Positions 1-8,516 of a stretch of DNA of 33,399 nucleotides are shown piece by piece. Numbering within the stretch: the first letter of the stretch is position 1; each line of letters begins with the position of its first letter. The notes below the pieces were generated by a model. The model was not told the origin of the DNA, made no database searches, and saw only the letters and a list, made by a program, of their open reading frames with translations. Where the stretch lies: positions 1-33,399 of the forward strand of contig DATLRO010000088.1 of assembly GCA_035534615.1 (NCBI GenBank). Reading direction: 5' to 3'. The stretch is from JAGWRA01 sp035534615. Its GTDB lineage: Bacteria > Acidobacteriota > Vicinamibacteria > Vicinamibacterales > CAVVIG01. A program made the position numbers and the translations under genes.

Positions 1-497
1 CCCGGCCGCGGGGCCGGCCCTCGAAGTTCGGCCAGCCCGCGCGGCTGGTCGCGCTGACGCTGCCCCAGTCGGTGGTGCGTGGCCTTCAGCGCATCGATCC
101 CGACATCGGGTGGGCCATCGTGCGTCTGCTCGAGAAGCGCGCAGCGCCCCGCCGGCGAGAGCCCCCGAAGGATGTCGATCTGGTGCTCGTCGGTGCACGG
201 CAGGCGCTGATCATCGTCAATCCCGCCACCTTCATGTCCTTGCCCGGGATCGCGATGATTCCGTTCGGCAGGAACCAGGCGTTTCTCGCCCTCGAACCGG
301 GGAGCAGCCTGGCGGACCTCGAACTCGCGGCGATCGACCGGCTCGACGGCGGCGGTCTCACGGAGCGCGAGCGGAAGGGCCTGCTTCTGCTGCGGCGCGA
401 ACTGCGCCAGTGGCGGAGCAACCCGCGGCTGCGCTTCCGGGCGCGGGCGATCCTGGTCGCCGAATCGATGAAGGCGGGAAGACGGCCCCGGCGCTGA
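1..497 (+). CDS. Hypothetical protein with basic RGRP-like N-terminus, 5' partial
   Basis: The frame is open to the left edge of the window, so the start is missing. The visible part is about 165 residues and stops at 495-497. It begins with a basic stretch (RPRGRPSKFG) that contains an AT-hook-like RGRP core, then a conserved-looking segment (LVALTLPQSVVRGL, DIGWAIVRLLEK) that reads like a short ribbon-helix-helix-type DNA-binding region. The middle (VDLVLVGARQALIIVNP, LPGIAMIPFG) is hydrophobic but too short and mixed for a membrane protein. The C-terminus is Arg-rich and helical. I do not recognise the family; a DNA-binding regulator is inference from the N-terminus only. It is convergent with the flippase gene, with 84 bp between them. 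Confidence 0.6.
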   Translation, partial: RPRGRPSKFGQPARLVALTLPQSVVRGLQRIDPDIGWAIVRLLEKRAAPRRREPPKDVDLVLVGARQALIIVNPATFMSLPGIAMIPFGRNQAFLALEPGSSLADLELAAIDRLDGGGLTERERKGLLLLRRELRQWRSNPRLRFRARAILVAESMKAGRRPRR

Positions 498-581
498 CGG
501 CCGCGCGCGACGCCGGAGATGGCGTCCGCTTCCGCGGAGCCGGAGGCACGGCCGGCGCGCCGCGAGAGCGCGACCCGCCGG

Positions 582-1853
582 TCAGGACGAGGAGATTCGT
601 CGGCGCGCGCCGGGCGCGCCGATCGTCAGCCCCGCGATCAGCATCCCCGCGCTGATCGCCTCCCCGATAACCGTGGCCCACGCCGCGCCGTCGATGCCGA
701 GGCGGGGAATCAGGTACAGGTTGCAGCCGACGTTCACGACCAGGCCGACCACGCCGGTCTTCAGCAGGAGCGTCTCGCGATCGGCCGAGATGGCGACGGC
801 GTGCAGGATCCAGATGGCGAACACGAAGACGGCGCCGCCGGCCAGAATGCGCAGCGCGGTCGCGGCCGGCACGAACGCGCTGCCGAACAGCAGCCGGAGC
901 AGCGGCGCCGCGACCAGATACCCGGTGCCGCCGATGACGATCGCCAGTCCGACCGAGACGCCCATCGCGAGACGGGCCAGACGCCCGTGGTGCCGCAGGT
1001 CGGTGACGAACAGCTGCGACAGGCGCGGCGTCAGCACCGCGGCGATGAGCGCCGGGGCGTACGTCAGCCCTTCGTACACCCGGTACGCGGCGCTGTACCA
1101 GCCGGTCTCCACGTTGGTCCGCATGACGCCCAGCAGGATCGTGTCGATGTAGGCGTATAGATTCAGGATGATCATGAAGACGCCGAACGGGACGGCGGCC
1201 CGCTGCAGCTCCCGCCAGACCGTCCGGTCGAAGGCCACGCCGACCGATCCCATCTGCACCCGCACGAACAGGGCGGCGAGGGCCAGCGTGATGGCCCGCG
1301 ACACCAGGAACGTCAGCGCCAGCCCGCGCAGGCCCGCACCCGCCATCAGCGCGCTGCTCCCGAGCACCACGAGCAGCAGGCGGTCGGCGCCGACAATCAG
1401 GCTCTCCCAGCCGAACCGTTCGAGCCCCTGAAAGACGCCGCGCACGGTCAGCACGTAGGAGCGGATGAGCGACGATCCGCCGAGCAGATAGCAGGCCAGG
1501 CGGACGTCCGGTTCGGGCCGCAGCAGCGTCGCGACCGTGAACAGCACCACCATGGCGAGCGCCGCCCAGATCAGCTTCAGCCCGAGCGCATTGGCCATCA
1601 CCGACCCGGCCCGGGCGCGATCGCGCGCGATCGCGCGGACGGTCACCTGGTTGAGGCCGAAGTCCATCAGCGTCTCGAAGATCGTCGCGAGCGCCAGGGC
1701 ATAGGAGAACTTGCCGTACTCGGCATCGCCGAGCGTGCGACCGGCGACGATGAGCAGGATGAGCAGGAGCGCAGCGCTGCCGTTCGTCAGCCCGGAGTAG
1801 AAGAGATTCCAGGCCAGATCGCGCCACGTGCGGCCGGCCGACGGTCCGGTCAT
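582..1853 (-). CDS. Polysaccharide flippase (Wzx/MATE-like, MOP superfamily)
   Basis: A 423-residue polytopic inner-membrane protein with about 12-14 hydrophobic segments along its whole length. The N-terminal pattern (WNLFYSGLTNG, GDAEYGKFSYALA) and the later WYSAAYRVYEG segment are typical of lipid-linked oligosaccharide flippases, which move undecaprenyl-linked repeat units across the inner membrane. The ATG at 1851-1853 overlaps the stop of the upstream GT4 gene (ATGA), so I chose it over the much longer upstream frame, which is only the shadow of that GT4. It is the last gene of a four-gene minus-strand operon (deacetylase, GT2, GT4, flippase), which supports a role in exporting the glycan made there. 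The exact substrate cannot be read from the sequence. Confidence 0.88.
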   Translation of the reverse strand: MTGPSAGRTWRDLAWNLFYSGLTNGSAALLLILLIVAGRTLGDAEYGKFSYALALATIFETLMDFGLNQVTVRAIARDRARAGSVMANALGLKLIWAALAMVVLFTVATLLRPEPDVRLACYLLGGSSLIRSYVLTVRGVFQGLERFGWESLIVGADRLLLVVLGSSALMAGAGLRGLALTFLVSRAITLALAALFVRVQMGSVGVAFDRTVWRELQRAAVPFGVFMIILNLYAYIDTILLGVMRTNVETGWYSAAYRVYEGLTYAPALIAAVLTPRLSQLFVTDLRHHGRLARLAMGVSVGLAIVIGGTGYLVAAPLLRLLFGSAFVPAATALRILAGGAVFVFAIWILHAVAISADRETLLLKTGVVGLVVNVGCNLYLIPRLGIDGAAWATVIGEAISAGMLIAGLTIGAPGARRRISSS

Positions 1854-3067
1854 CGGCCAGCTCCCGCGATGAGCGCCTGGAAGATCGCCGCCGTGCGGCC
1901 GAACATCACCGCCTCGTTGAACGACCGTTCCACGGTGAGCCGGCCCGCGCGGCCAAGGCGATCCCGGAGCCCGGGATCGTCGAGCAGCCGCCTGATCTGC
2001 ACCGCAAAGCCCTCCGGCTGCTCGGGCGGGCAGAACAGCGCGTTCTCCTCGTGGACGAGGTAGTCGACCATGCCGCCGACGCGGGACGCGACGACCGGCA
2101 GACCGGTCGCGAGCGCCTCGAGCACCGAGATGCCGAACGCCTCGAAGTGCGACGGCTGGACGAAGAGATCGCCCGCCCGCAGCAGCCGGGCCGTGTCCTG
2201 GCGCGGGCCGGTGAAGCGCACCCGGTCGGCCATCGCGTGGCTCGTCACGAAGTCGCGCGCGCGGACACCGGCGTCCCACGGATGACCCGGCATGTCGGGG
2301 CCGACGACGACCAGCAGCGCCTGCGGGCGGTCGAGCCGCTGCCAGGCTTCGAGCAGGTCCAGAATGCCTTTTTCCAGGCTCAGGCGTCCCAGGAACAGGC
2401 AGATCGGCCGGTCGGGCGGCCAGCCTTCCTCCGCGCGGATCGCCTCGCGCTCACCGGGAGCCGGGGGGCGGAATTCGGCCACGTCGATTGAATGCGGCAG
2501 GTAGTGCACCCGGTCGGGCGGCACGCCGCAGGCGATCGCCTCGCGCTCGATTTCCCGGGAGATGCACAGGAACGCGGTGGCCGACGCATACAGCGCGCGC
2601 AGCGGCCGTTTCAGCCAGGCGGCGACGCGGCTCCGCGGGGAGAGTCCGCAGCGGATGAGCGCGGGATTCCAGTTGGCGCAGGACAGCACGCCGGTCGTGC
2701 CGGCCTGCACGACGACCGGCCGGCCGAGCAGCCAGCCGGCCACGGCGGCCGCCAGTCCGACGCCGCGATAGTCGATGCAGCAGATGAGATCGAAGCGCCG
2801 GCGCAGGCGCAGGAGCGCGACGAACGCGAACGGCAGCATCAGCCATTTGCCGGCGGGCGACCGTTCGCCGGACGGGGGGACCCGCAGCACCGGGACGCCG
2901 TCGACCAGATCCTCGACCGGCACGTCGCGGCCGACCCGCTTCGTGACGACGAGGACGTCGAACCCGTCCCGCTGCAGGAAGGCCGCCAGGCGCCGGGCGT
3001 TCGTCTCGACGCCGCCGAGCACCGGGTGGAAGTAGGTCGTCAGCAGCAGCACGCGCGGCCGGGTCAT
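1850..3067 (-). CDS. Glycosyltransferase family 4 protein
   Basis: A 405-residue GT-B retaining glycosyltransferase. The N-terminal acceptor domain opens with VLLLTTYFHPVLGGVETNA, including the glycine-rich GGVE turn common in GT4 enzymes. The donor domain contains FLGRLSLEKG near residues 225-234 and the E-x7-E signature (E309-AFGISVL-E317) that binds the nucleotide-sugar. No signal peptide or membrane span is seen, so it probably acts on a lipid-linked acceptor at the cytoplasmic face of the inner membrane. The start ATG overlaps the stop of the GT2 gene by ATGA and its own stop overlaps the flippase start, so translation is probably coupled. Sugar specificity is unknown. Confidence 0.9.
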   Translation of the reverse strand: MTRPRVLLLTTYFHPVLGGVETNARRLAAFLQRDGFDVLVVTKRVGRDVPVEDLVDGVPVLRVPPSGERSPAGKWLMLPFAFVALLRLRRRFDLICCIDYRGVGLAAAVAGWLLGRPVVVQAGTTGVLSCANWNPALIRCGLSPRSRVAAWLKRPLRALYASATAFLCISREIEREAIACGVPPDRVHYLPHSIDVAEFRPPAPGEREAIRAEEGWPPDRPICLFLGRLSLEKGILDLLEAWQRLDRPQALLVVVGPDMPGHPWDAGVRARDFVTSHAMADRVRFTGPRQDTARLLRAGDLFVQPSHFEAFGISVLEALATGLPVVASRVGGMVDYLVHEENALFCPPEQPEGFAVQIRRLLDDPGLRDRLGRAGRLTVERSFNEAVMFGRTAAIFQALIAGAGR

Positions 3068-4128
3068 GGCGCGAGGATCGTCCGTGTCAGGAGCCGCCAG
3101 TACAGCCGCAAGGCGCGCTCGTACGCGCGCTTGCCGGCGCGCACGAGCGGCTGGCCGGCCAGGTCGTCGCGAACGACGAGCGGGTCGTCGCGCAGCAGCG
3201 CCGCATCGTGCCGCACGCGGATCCGCCTCGTCAGCGCCCGGTCGGCCGGCAGCGCCGGCAGCATGGCGAACAGCCCCCCGATCGCCCGCAGATACGTGCG
3301 GCCGTGCCCCTTGGCCACGAGGACCGCGGCCTGCAGCGGCTCGTGGACGAGCAGGACGGGAATCAGCGCCACGAGCGTCCGCAGCTCGTAGTTCTTGAGC
3401 ATGAAGTGCCAGCGATTGCGGATCTGATAGTAGAAGAGCCACGTCCCGCGCGCCCGGCTGTGGTGCAGCAGGATGGCGTCCGGCACCTCCAGAATCCGGT
3501 GGCCAGCCAGCGTGATCCGGTGGGAGAAGTCGCCGTCCTCCTTCCCGATGAAGTAGCGCTCGTCGAACAGGCCGACGTCGATGGCGGCCTGCCGGTCCAG
3601 CAGCAGGCCGCAGGTCGGCGCGGCGCCGATGCCCGCCAGCCGCCCCGGGTGCTCGGCGAGCGGCCGATCGAGCCAGGGGTTGACCGCCTCGCAGATGAAA
3701 TGAAGGCCGCCGCCGGCGTACTGGATGATCTCGGGCCGGCTCGCATGGACGACGATCGGGCTCCCGACCTTCGCCGCCGGGTCGCCCGCCATGGCGGCCC
3801 GGAGCCGCTGCACGGTGTCGGGCCGCAGCACCACGTCGGCATCCATCAGGAACACGTACGGAAGCGGCGCCTCCCGGATGCCGACGTTCCGGCCGGGACT
3901 CGGCCCGTCGTTCCGCGGCAGCCGGCGCTGCCTGACGTCGGGCCACTCGCGCGACAGCCATTCGCCGGTGCCGTCGGTGCTCGCCACGTCCACGACCATG
4001 ATGCGGGACGCCGGACAGCCGGCGTCCCGCAGCGACGCGAGGGCGCCCTCCAGCCGGTCGCGCGAGTTGTGCGAGACGATCGCCACGGCCACGTCGTCGG
4101 GAAACGGGAGGGGAGCGGCGGGAGGCAT
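3064..4128 (-). CDS. Glycosyltransferase family 2 protein
   Basis: A GT-A inverting glycosyltransferase of about 354 residues. The N-terminus has the family's first beta strand (VAIVSHNSRDRLEGALASL), then VVDVASTDGT, NVGIREA and the DxD-type metal site in FLMDADVVLRP. Further on there is GLFDERYFIGKEDGDFSHR, the ED acceptor/catalytic motif of rhamnosyl-type GT2 enzymes, and a C-terminal amphipathic region that may touch the membrane. The ATG at 4128 lies one base after the deacetylase stop; a GTG nine bases upstream (4137) is an alternative that would overlap that stop. It is the second gene of the minus-strand operon. A rhamnosyltransferase-like activity is possible but not shown by the sequence alone. 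Confidence 0.88.
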   Translation of the reverse strand: MPPAAPLPFPDDVAVAIVSHNSRDRLEGALASLRDAGCPASRIMVVDVASTDGTGEWLSREWPDVRQRRLPRNDGPSPGRNVGIREAPLPYVFLMDADVVLRPDTVQRLRAAMAGDPAAKVGSPIVVHASRPEIIQYAGGGLHFICEAVNPWLDRPLAEHPGRLAGIGAAPTCGLLLDRQAAIDVGLFDERYFIGKEDGDFSHRITLAGHRILEVPDAILLHHSRARGTWLFYYQIRNRWHFMLKNYELRTLVALIPVLLVHEPLQAAVLVAKGHGRTYLRAIGGLFAMLPALPADRALTRRIRVRHDAALLRDDPLVVRDDLAGQPLVRAGKRAYERALRLYWRLLTRTILAP

Positions 4129-4129
4129 G

Positions 4130-5263
4130 TCAGGCACGACCGGTCGAGCTGTTCCGGGAGCGGCGCGGGAGCCGGAAGAGATATTTGCTGTTGAGACGTT
4201 TCAGTCGGTACGGATCATCGCCTGCCCGCACCGCCCAGGAGCCCTTCATCTGATTCGAGAACGCGGTCCGGTACCCGGTCGCCCGGAGCGCCTGGCGCGT
4301 GACGTCGCCGGCGACGCCCCAGGGCAGACAGATGTGACGGATCCCGGCCGAGCCGAGACGCTCGGTCAGGACCGCCCGGCACCGGTCGAGCTCGTCGAGA
4401 ATGGCGCGCTCCCGCTGTTCCGGGGTCTCGTGCCGCCCGCGCGTCTGCCCGGACACGAGCCGCGCCAGCTCACGCTTCCAGCCGGGCCGTTCGAAGAACG
4501 CCGCCCCGCCGTGGCTCGCCACGTGCTCGATCGTGCGCTGCCGGATCGGCTCATGCACGAGGAAGCGCAAGCCGTCGGACATCCGCGATCGCTGCACGAA
4601 CAGCGGCGCCCCGAGCTCCGCCACCTCCTGAAAACGCGACCGGCCGTCGACCGACAGGAGGGGCCGCGCGAGCAGGGGAGAGGCCGCGTACTCCGGCGTG
4701 ACGAACCCGGTCAGGCGGTCGGCGCAGAAGATCATTGCGTGCGACCAGGTATGCGCCTGGACGTCGATCGTTCCGGCGTCGTGCAGTCGCCTCAGCTCGG
4801 GCCAGGTCACGAACGGCTCCCGGGAGCGATCGGCCGCCCCGGCATCGGCCACCCCGTCGTCCAGCGTCGGGCGGGTCGTGTGCGCGTCACCGATCCGCTC
4901 CGGAATGGCGTAGGCGATCGCCGTGAATCCGAACCGCCTCAGCAGGGGGGCCGCCACGGTCCACAGGCTCGCCCAGGCATCGTCGAAGCAGAGCGCCACG
5001 CGATTCGGCCCCGGGTGCACCCCGTCGATCGCCAGCCGCGCGATCGCGTCGGACGTGACGGTGCGGTACCCGTGGTCCGCCAGGTACTGCAGCCGCGGCT
5101 CCAGCCATTCCGGCGTGACCCCGTGAAAGTGAAAGACGGGGAGGAAGCCGTCGATGGGGCCGCCGAACAGGAACGCCGGATACCGGCCCGCGGCGAGGTC
5201 GAGCAGCCCCCGGAGCGGGCCTCCGCGTTCGTTGAACGGGACGTGCGTCCCGTGTCCGTTCAT
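4130..5263 (-). CDS. Polysaccharide deacetylase (NodB homology domain)
   Basis: A 377-residue carbohydrate esterase family 4-like protein. The catalytic metal motif 1 is the D94-D95 pair in LCFDDAWASLWTV, and motif 2 is H171-TWS-H175, together providing the D-H-H metal triad. A motif-3-like segment (ICLPWGVAG) lies near residue 330. Between motifs 2 and 3 sits an unusually long region of about 120 residues, longer than in simple NodB proteins. There is no signal peptide, so it would act in the cytoplasm, de-N-acetylating or de-O-acetylating an intermediate of the glycan. I chose ATG 5263 because the longer frame (to 5332) would run into the divergent GT-C gene. It leads the four-gene minus operon. 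Confidence 0.87.
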   Translation of the reverse strand: MNGHGTHVPFNERGGPLRGLLDLAAGRYPAFLFGGPIDGFLPVFHFHGVTPEWLEPRLQYLADHGYRTVTSDAIARLAIDGVHPGPNRVALCFDDAWASLWTVAAPLLRRFGFTAIAYAIPERIGDAHTTRPTLDDGVADAGAADRSREPFVTWPELRRLHDAGTIDVQAHTWSHAMIFCADRLTGFVTPEYAASPLLARPLLSVDGRSRFQEVAELGAPLFVQRSRMSDGLRFLVHEPIRQRTIEHVASHGGAAFFERPGWKRELARLVSGQTRGRHETPEQRERAILDELDRCRAVLTERLGSAGIRHICLPWGVAGDVTRQALRATGYRTAFSNQMKGSWAVRAGDDPYRLKRLNSKYLFRLPRRSRNSSTGRA

Positions 5264-5313
5264 CGGGTGTTCTCTGAATACGCGCGCATCGGACTGTATC
5301 GTATTATGTGCGA

Positions 5314-7236
5314 ATGCTGCCGTACGGCGCATCTTCGTCGGGCGACGAGCCCGCGCCCGCCCCGCGCCGCCGGCCGGGTGCCGGTGCGGTCGTCGCCATC
5401 GTGCTGCTCGCCCTCGCCTGCAGCGCCGCCCTGTCGGTCAACGTCGTCCGCGCGACCTACAGCCCGAAGGGCGACGAATCGACGTACGTCGCCATGGCGA
5501 TCAGCCTGGCGTACGACCACAACATGTCGTTCGATCGGACCGATCTGGAGCAGTTCTACCGCTTCTACCGGGGCGGCCCCGAAGGGATCTTCCTCAAGCG
5601 CGGCACCGAGATCCGCCTGCACTTCACCGGCCGCTGGCCCTTCGTGCAGATCGTCCATCCGCCCGATCCCGCCAACCGTCTGTACTTCGGCAAGGCCTTC
5701 ATCTACCCGCTGGCCGTGGCGCCGTTCGTCTGGCTGTTCGGGCTGAACGGCATGCTGCTGTTTCACGTGCTGCTGCTGGCCGGCGTGTGTGTCTGCGGCT
5801 ACTACTTCCTGGCGGCGCGGTCGCCCGGCCCGGCGGCGTTGCTGTTCGCGCTCGGCTTCGTCGGCGCCTCCATCGTCCCGATCTACGCCCTCTGGCTGAC
5901 GTCCGAGATGTTCAACTTCTCGGCCGTGTTCTTCGCGTATTTCCTCTGGTTCTACAAGGAGGTGGCGCCGCCCCGCCCCGGCCGCTGGGCGGCGTTCCTG
6001 CGCGGGCCGAACAGCGACCTGCTGGCGGCGGTCCTGCTCGGCCTGGCGACCTTTTCGAAGCCGACCAACGCCCTGCTGGCGACGCCGGTGGTGCTGCTGC
6101 TGTGGACCCGCCGGCGGTGGATCCGCGGCTTCCTGGTCGGAGCGCTCTTCGTGGCGGTGACGAGCGCCTGTTTCGGGGTGAATGCGCTGGTGACCGGTGA
6201 ATTCAACTACCAGGGGGGCGATCGCCGGACCTTTTACGGGACGTTTCCGGACCAGAACCCGTCGGCCACGTTCGACCGGACCGGCATCTCGATGAGCACC
6301 AACAGCGCCGACACACAGCAGGTCGTGGAGACGCCGAAGTTCTGGCCGCAGCTCGCCCGCAATGCCGGCTATTTCCTGGTCGGACGCGACGCCGGTTTCA
6401 TGCCGTACTACTTCCCGGGGCTGGTCGTCATCGTGCTCTGGGCCATGGCCGGACGCGAACGGCGCCTCTGGCACCTGTTCGTGCTGCTGACCGTGGCCGC
6501 CTCGGCGGTCATCATCCTGATCTACCTGCCGTACACGTGGGGCGGCGGGGGCGGTCCGCCTGGCAACCGGTACTTCCTCAGTCTGTACCCGGCGCTCTTC
6601 TTCATGACCCCGCCGCTGGCGTCGGTCGTGCCGGCGCTGGCGGCCTGGGTGGGCGGGGCGGCGTTCATCGCCCAGATCCTGGTGAATCCGTTCGTAGCGT
6701 CGAAGTACGTCTATCAGTTTCCGGATCACGGCCTGCTGCGGCTGCTCCCGGTCGAGCTGACGATGGTGAACGACCTGCCGATCAATCTCGATCGCTCGCG
6801 ATCCCATCTCTTCTACAGCACGAGTCCGACCATCCTGTTGTACCTGCTGGATCGGAATGCCTACCCGCCGGAGGTGGGCGGCATCTGGGTCGCCGGCCAG
6901 GCGCGGGCCGACATCATCGTGCGGACCGACCGGCCGATCGCGCGTCTGGGCGTGCAGCTCAGCGCGCCGATCGCGAACCGCGTCACGCTCACGCTCAACG
7001 GGGCGTCCTCGGTCTCGGCGATCAAGGCGGGCGTGCCGGCCACCGTGTGGCTGTCGGCCCCGGGCGTCTACGCGCACCGGAGCGACAGCTACCTGCTGTC
7101 GGTGTCGACCACGAACGGCTTCGTGCCGGCGCTGACCGATCCGACGTCGACGGATCCGCGCTATCTGGGGGTGTTCCTCACGCTGACGGCCGATCTCGTG
7201 CCGGCGCCGGAGGGTGCGCCGCGGGGCGGTCCGTGA
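5314..7236 (+). CDS. GT-C family membrane glycosyltransferase (ArnT/PMT-like)
   Basis: A large protein of about 640 residues with an N-terminal membrane span, then the GDEST acidic motif in the first periplasmic loop (YSPKGDESTYVAMA), the position where GT39/GT83 enzymes carry the catalytic Asp/Glu. Roughly ten more hydrophobic segments follow up to about residue 465. After that comes a beta-rich soluble tail of some 150 residues (from DLPINLDRSRSHLF to the end), presumably periplasmic. Such enzymes transfer a sugar from a polyprenyl-phosphate donor to lipid, glycan or protein. Two starts are possible: GTG 5308 and ATG 5314. A TATTAT hexamer ends at 5307, which places transcription start close to 5314 and favours that ATG on a leaderless message. 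It is divergent from the deacetylase operon. Confidence 0.82.
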   Translation: MLPYGASSSGDEPAPAPRRRPGAGAVVAIVLLALACSAALSVNVVRATYSPKGDESTYVAMAISLAYDHNMSFDRTDLEQFYRFYRGGPEGIFLKRGTEIRLHFTGRWPFVQIVHPPDPANRLYFGKAFIYPLAVAPFVWLFGLNGMLLFHVLLLAGVCVCGYYFLAARSPGPAALLFALGFVGASIVPIYALWLTSEMFNFSAVFFAYFLWFYKEVAPPRPGRWAAFLRGPNSDLLAAVLLGLATFSKPTNALLATPVVLLLWTRRRWIRGFLVGALFVAVTSACFGVNALVTGEFNYQGGDRRTFYGTFPDQNPSATFDRTGISMSTNSADTQQVVETPKFWPQLARNAGYFLVGRDAGFMPYYFPGLVVIVLWAMAGRERRLWHLFVLLTVAASAVIILIYLPYTWGGGGGPPGNRYFLSLYPALFFMTPPLASVVPALAAWVGGAAFIAQILVNPFVASKYVYQFPDHGLLRLLPVELTMVNDLPINLDRSRSHLFYSTSPTILLYLLDRNAYPPEVGGIWVAGQARADIIVRTDRPIARLGVQLSAPIANRVTLTLNGASSVSAIKAGVPATVWLSAPGVYAHRSDSYLLSVSTTNGFVPALTDPTSTDPRYLGVFLTLTADLVPAPEGAPRGGP

Positions 7237-7263
7237 CGGGCGCCGGTCGCACATCGAGGGGCG

Positions 7264-8271
7264 TCAGTCGGCGGGGGCGATGGCGACGACCGGGCCGCGG
7301 GTGACGTAGGCGAGCGCGCCGGAGAGCGAGAAGAGCATCATCAGGCCGGCGCCCACCAGGGAGACCGCGAGCGCGGAAGCGAGCGGCAGGCCGAGTCTCG
7401 TGAAGAAGAACGAGAACGCCGCCTCGCGGACGCCGAAGCCGTTGAGCGAGATCGGAATCAGCTGCAGGAGAAACGTGAGCGGGACGATGACGGCCAGGTC
7501 CCACGTCGCAATCGGGACGTGGAGGGCTCTCGCGACGCCGGCGTAGTAGACCACGAATGCTGCTTGAATGAAGACCGCCATCAGGTAGCAGCCGCCGACC
7601 GCGCGCAACCGCTCGCGGAACCGTCTGAGCGCCTTCTCGATCCCCGCGATCCGCTCGCCGACCCACTCGGGATGGATGATCGTCAGCGGCCTCAGGATGC
7701 GGGTGAAGCCGGCCGGCGTCAGGAACACGACCGCCGTCGCCACGACGGCCGCGCCCCAGGCCGTCCACAGCCAGACCGGCGAGATCGGCAGCAGGTTGCG
7801 TGCGAGCAGGCGGGCCAGCGTCGCCCCGACCGAGGCGACCAGCACCAGCGCCATCAGACCGAGCACCCGATCGACCAGGACGACGGTCGCGGCGAGCGTC
7901 TTGGACCCGGCCGGACGCGCCGTGTCCGCGATGCGATACACGTCGCCGCCGACGTTGCTCGGCAGAAAATTGTTGAAGAAGAGCGCGACGACGTACGAGG
8001 TCAGCAGCGTCCGGAACGACACCCGCACCCCCTGCGCCGAGAGCAGCAGCCGCCACCGCCAGACCCCGCCGAGCGTCATGATCAGGTAGACCGCCAGGGC
8101 GGCCGCGAGCCAGCTCACATCCGCCCGGCGCACCTGTCCCCAGAGCTGGGCGAGGTTGGCGCGCGCCAGGAGCAGCGCCAGCAGGCCGAGACTGACGACG
8201 ACCTTCGCGGAGCCAAGCAGGAGCGAGCGCCCCGGATGCTCCCTGGGTGTCGTGACGGCGGAACTGACCAT
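7264..8271 (-). CDS. Lysylphosphatidylglycerol synthase TM-region / UPF0104 family membrane protein
   Basis: A 335-residue integral membrane protein with about 7-8 hydrophobic spans and no soluble catalytic domain. The segment FFNNFLPSNVGGDVYRI is the family's hallmark (the NxxLPxxxGGDxxR pattern), and LIPISLNGFGVREAAF is the second conserved loop. Proteins of this type correspond to the flippase half of MprF and to AglD-like proteins; stand-alone copies often lie in glycolipid or polysaccharide loci and are thought to move or handle lipid-linked substrates. The ATG at 8271 lacks a good ribosome binding site, and a GTG at 8307 in the same frame is an alternative. It is convergent with the GT-C gene, 27 bp apart, and lies downstream of the EF-hand gene on the same strand. 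Confidence 0.85.
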   Translation of the reverse strand: MVSSAVTTPREHPGRSLLLGSAKVVVSLGLLALLLARANLAQLWGQVRRADVSWLAAALAVYLIMTLGGVWRWRLLLSAQGVRVSFRTLLTSYVVALFFNNFLPSNVGGDVYRIADTARPAGSKTLAATVVLVDRVLGLMALVLVASVGATLARLLARNLLPISPVWLWTAWGAAVVATAVVFLTPAGFTRILRPLTIIHPEWVGERIAGIEKALRRFRERLRAVGGCYLMAVFIQAAFVVYYAGVARALHVPIATWDLAVIVPLTFLLQLIPISLNGFGVREAAFSFFFTRLGLPLASALAVSLVGAGLMMLFSLSGALAYVTRGPVVAIAPAD

Positions 8272-8375
8272 CAGCAGATGAAATGCCGCACGTCGCCCCC
8301 GCAGCACAGGCGGATCCGGAGCCGAGGCGTTGAGTGACCGATGGACCGGGAACGACGAACGGGGTGTGACTGAAC

Positions 8376-8423
8376 TGTCAAGATCGCGGCGCCAGTGTAC
8401 CATCGGCCGGCGATGCTGTCCAA
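8376..8423 (-). promoter_or_regulatory. Candidate sigma-70 promoter for the LPG-synthase-like gene
   Basis: Reading the minus strand, TGGACA (8423-8418) is followed by an 18-nt spacer and TACACT (8399-8394), giving a predicted start near 8387 and a leader of roughly 115 nt. A second TTGACA at 8381-8376 has no good -10 at the right distance. Confidence 0.45.
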
Positions 8424-8484
8424 CCCGACGCGCGCCATGTCGCGCGCCGGCTGGATGGCGCCTGGAGGGAAGTGCCGCGGGGAG

Positions 8485-8506
8485 GTGGGGCGCCTGCGCA
8501 CCCCAC
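8485..8506 (-). terminator. Hairpin after the EF-hand gene, possible terminator
   Basis: GTGGGG (8485-8490) and CCCCAC (8501-8506) can pair around a 10-nt loop, beginning about ten bases after the EF-hand stop codon at 8517. No T-run follows on the minus strand, so it is not a textbook intrinsic terminator. Confidence 0.3.
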
Positions 8507-8516
8507 GCTGCGGGAT

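Noticed and set aside
582..2279. Longer start for the flippase at 2279
   Set aside because: The extra 142 codons lie antisense-free but out of frame within the GT4 gene and show no membrane or family features; the ATGA overlap at 1850-1853 explains the true start.
5293..5312. TAATACGA on the minus strand, resembling the first half of a T7 promoter
   Set aside because: Only eight bases match, and the rest of the phage consensus (CTCACTATAGG) is absent. It is better read as part of the divergent AT-rich promoter patch.
3725..5746. A 673-codon plus-strand open frame across the deacetylase
   Set aside because: It is antisense to two well-supported glycan genes and runs into the start of the GT-C gene in the wrong frame.
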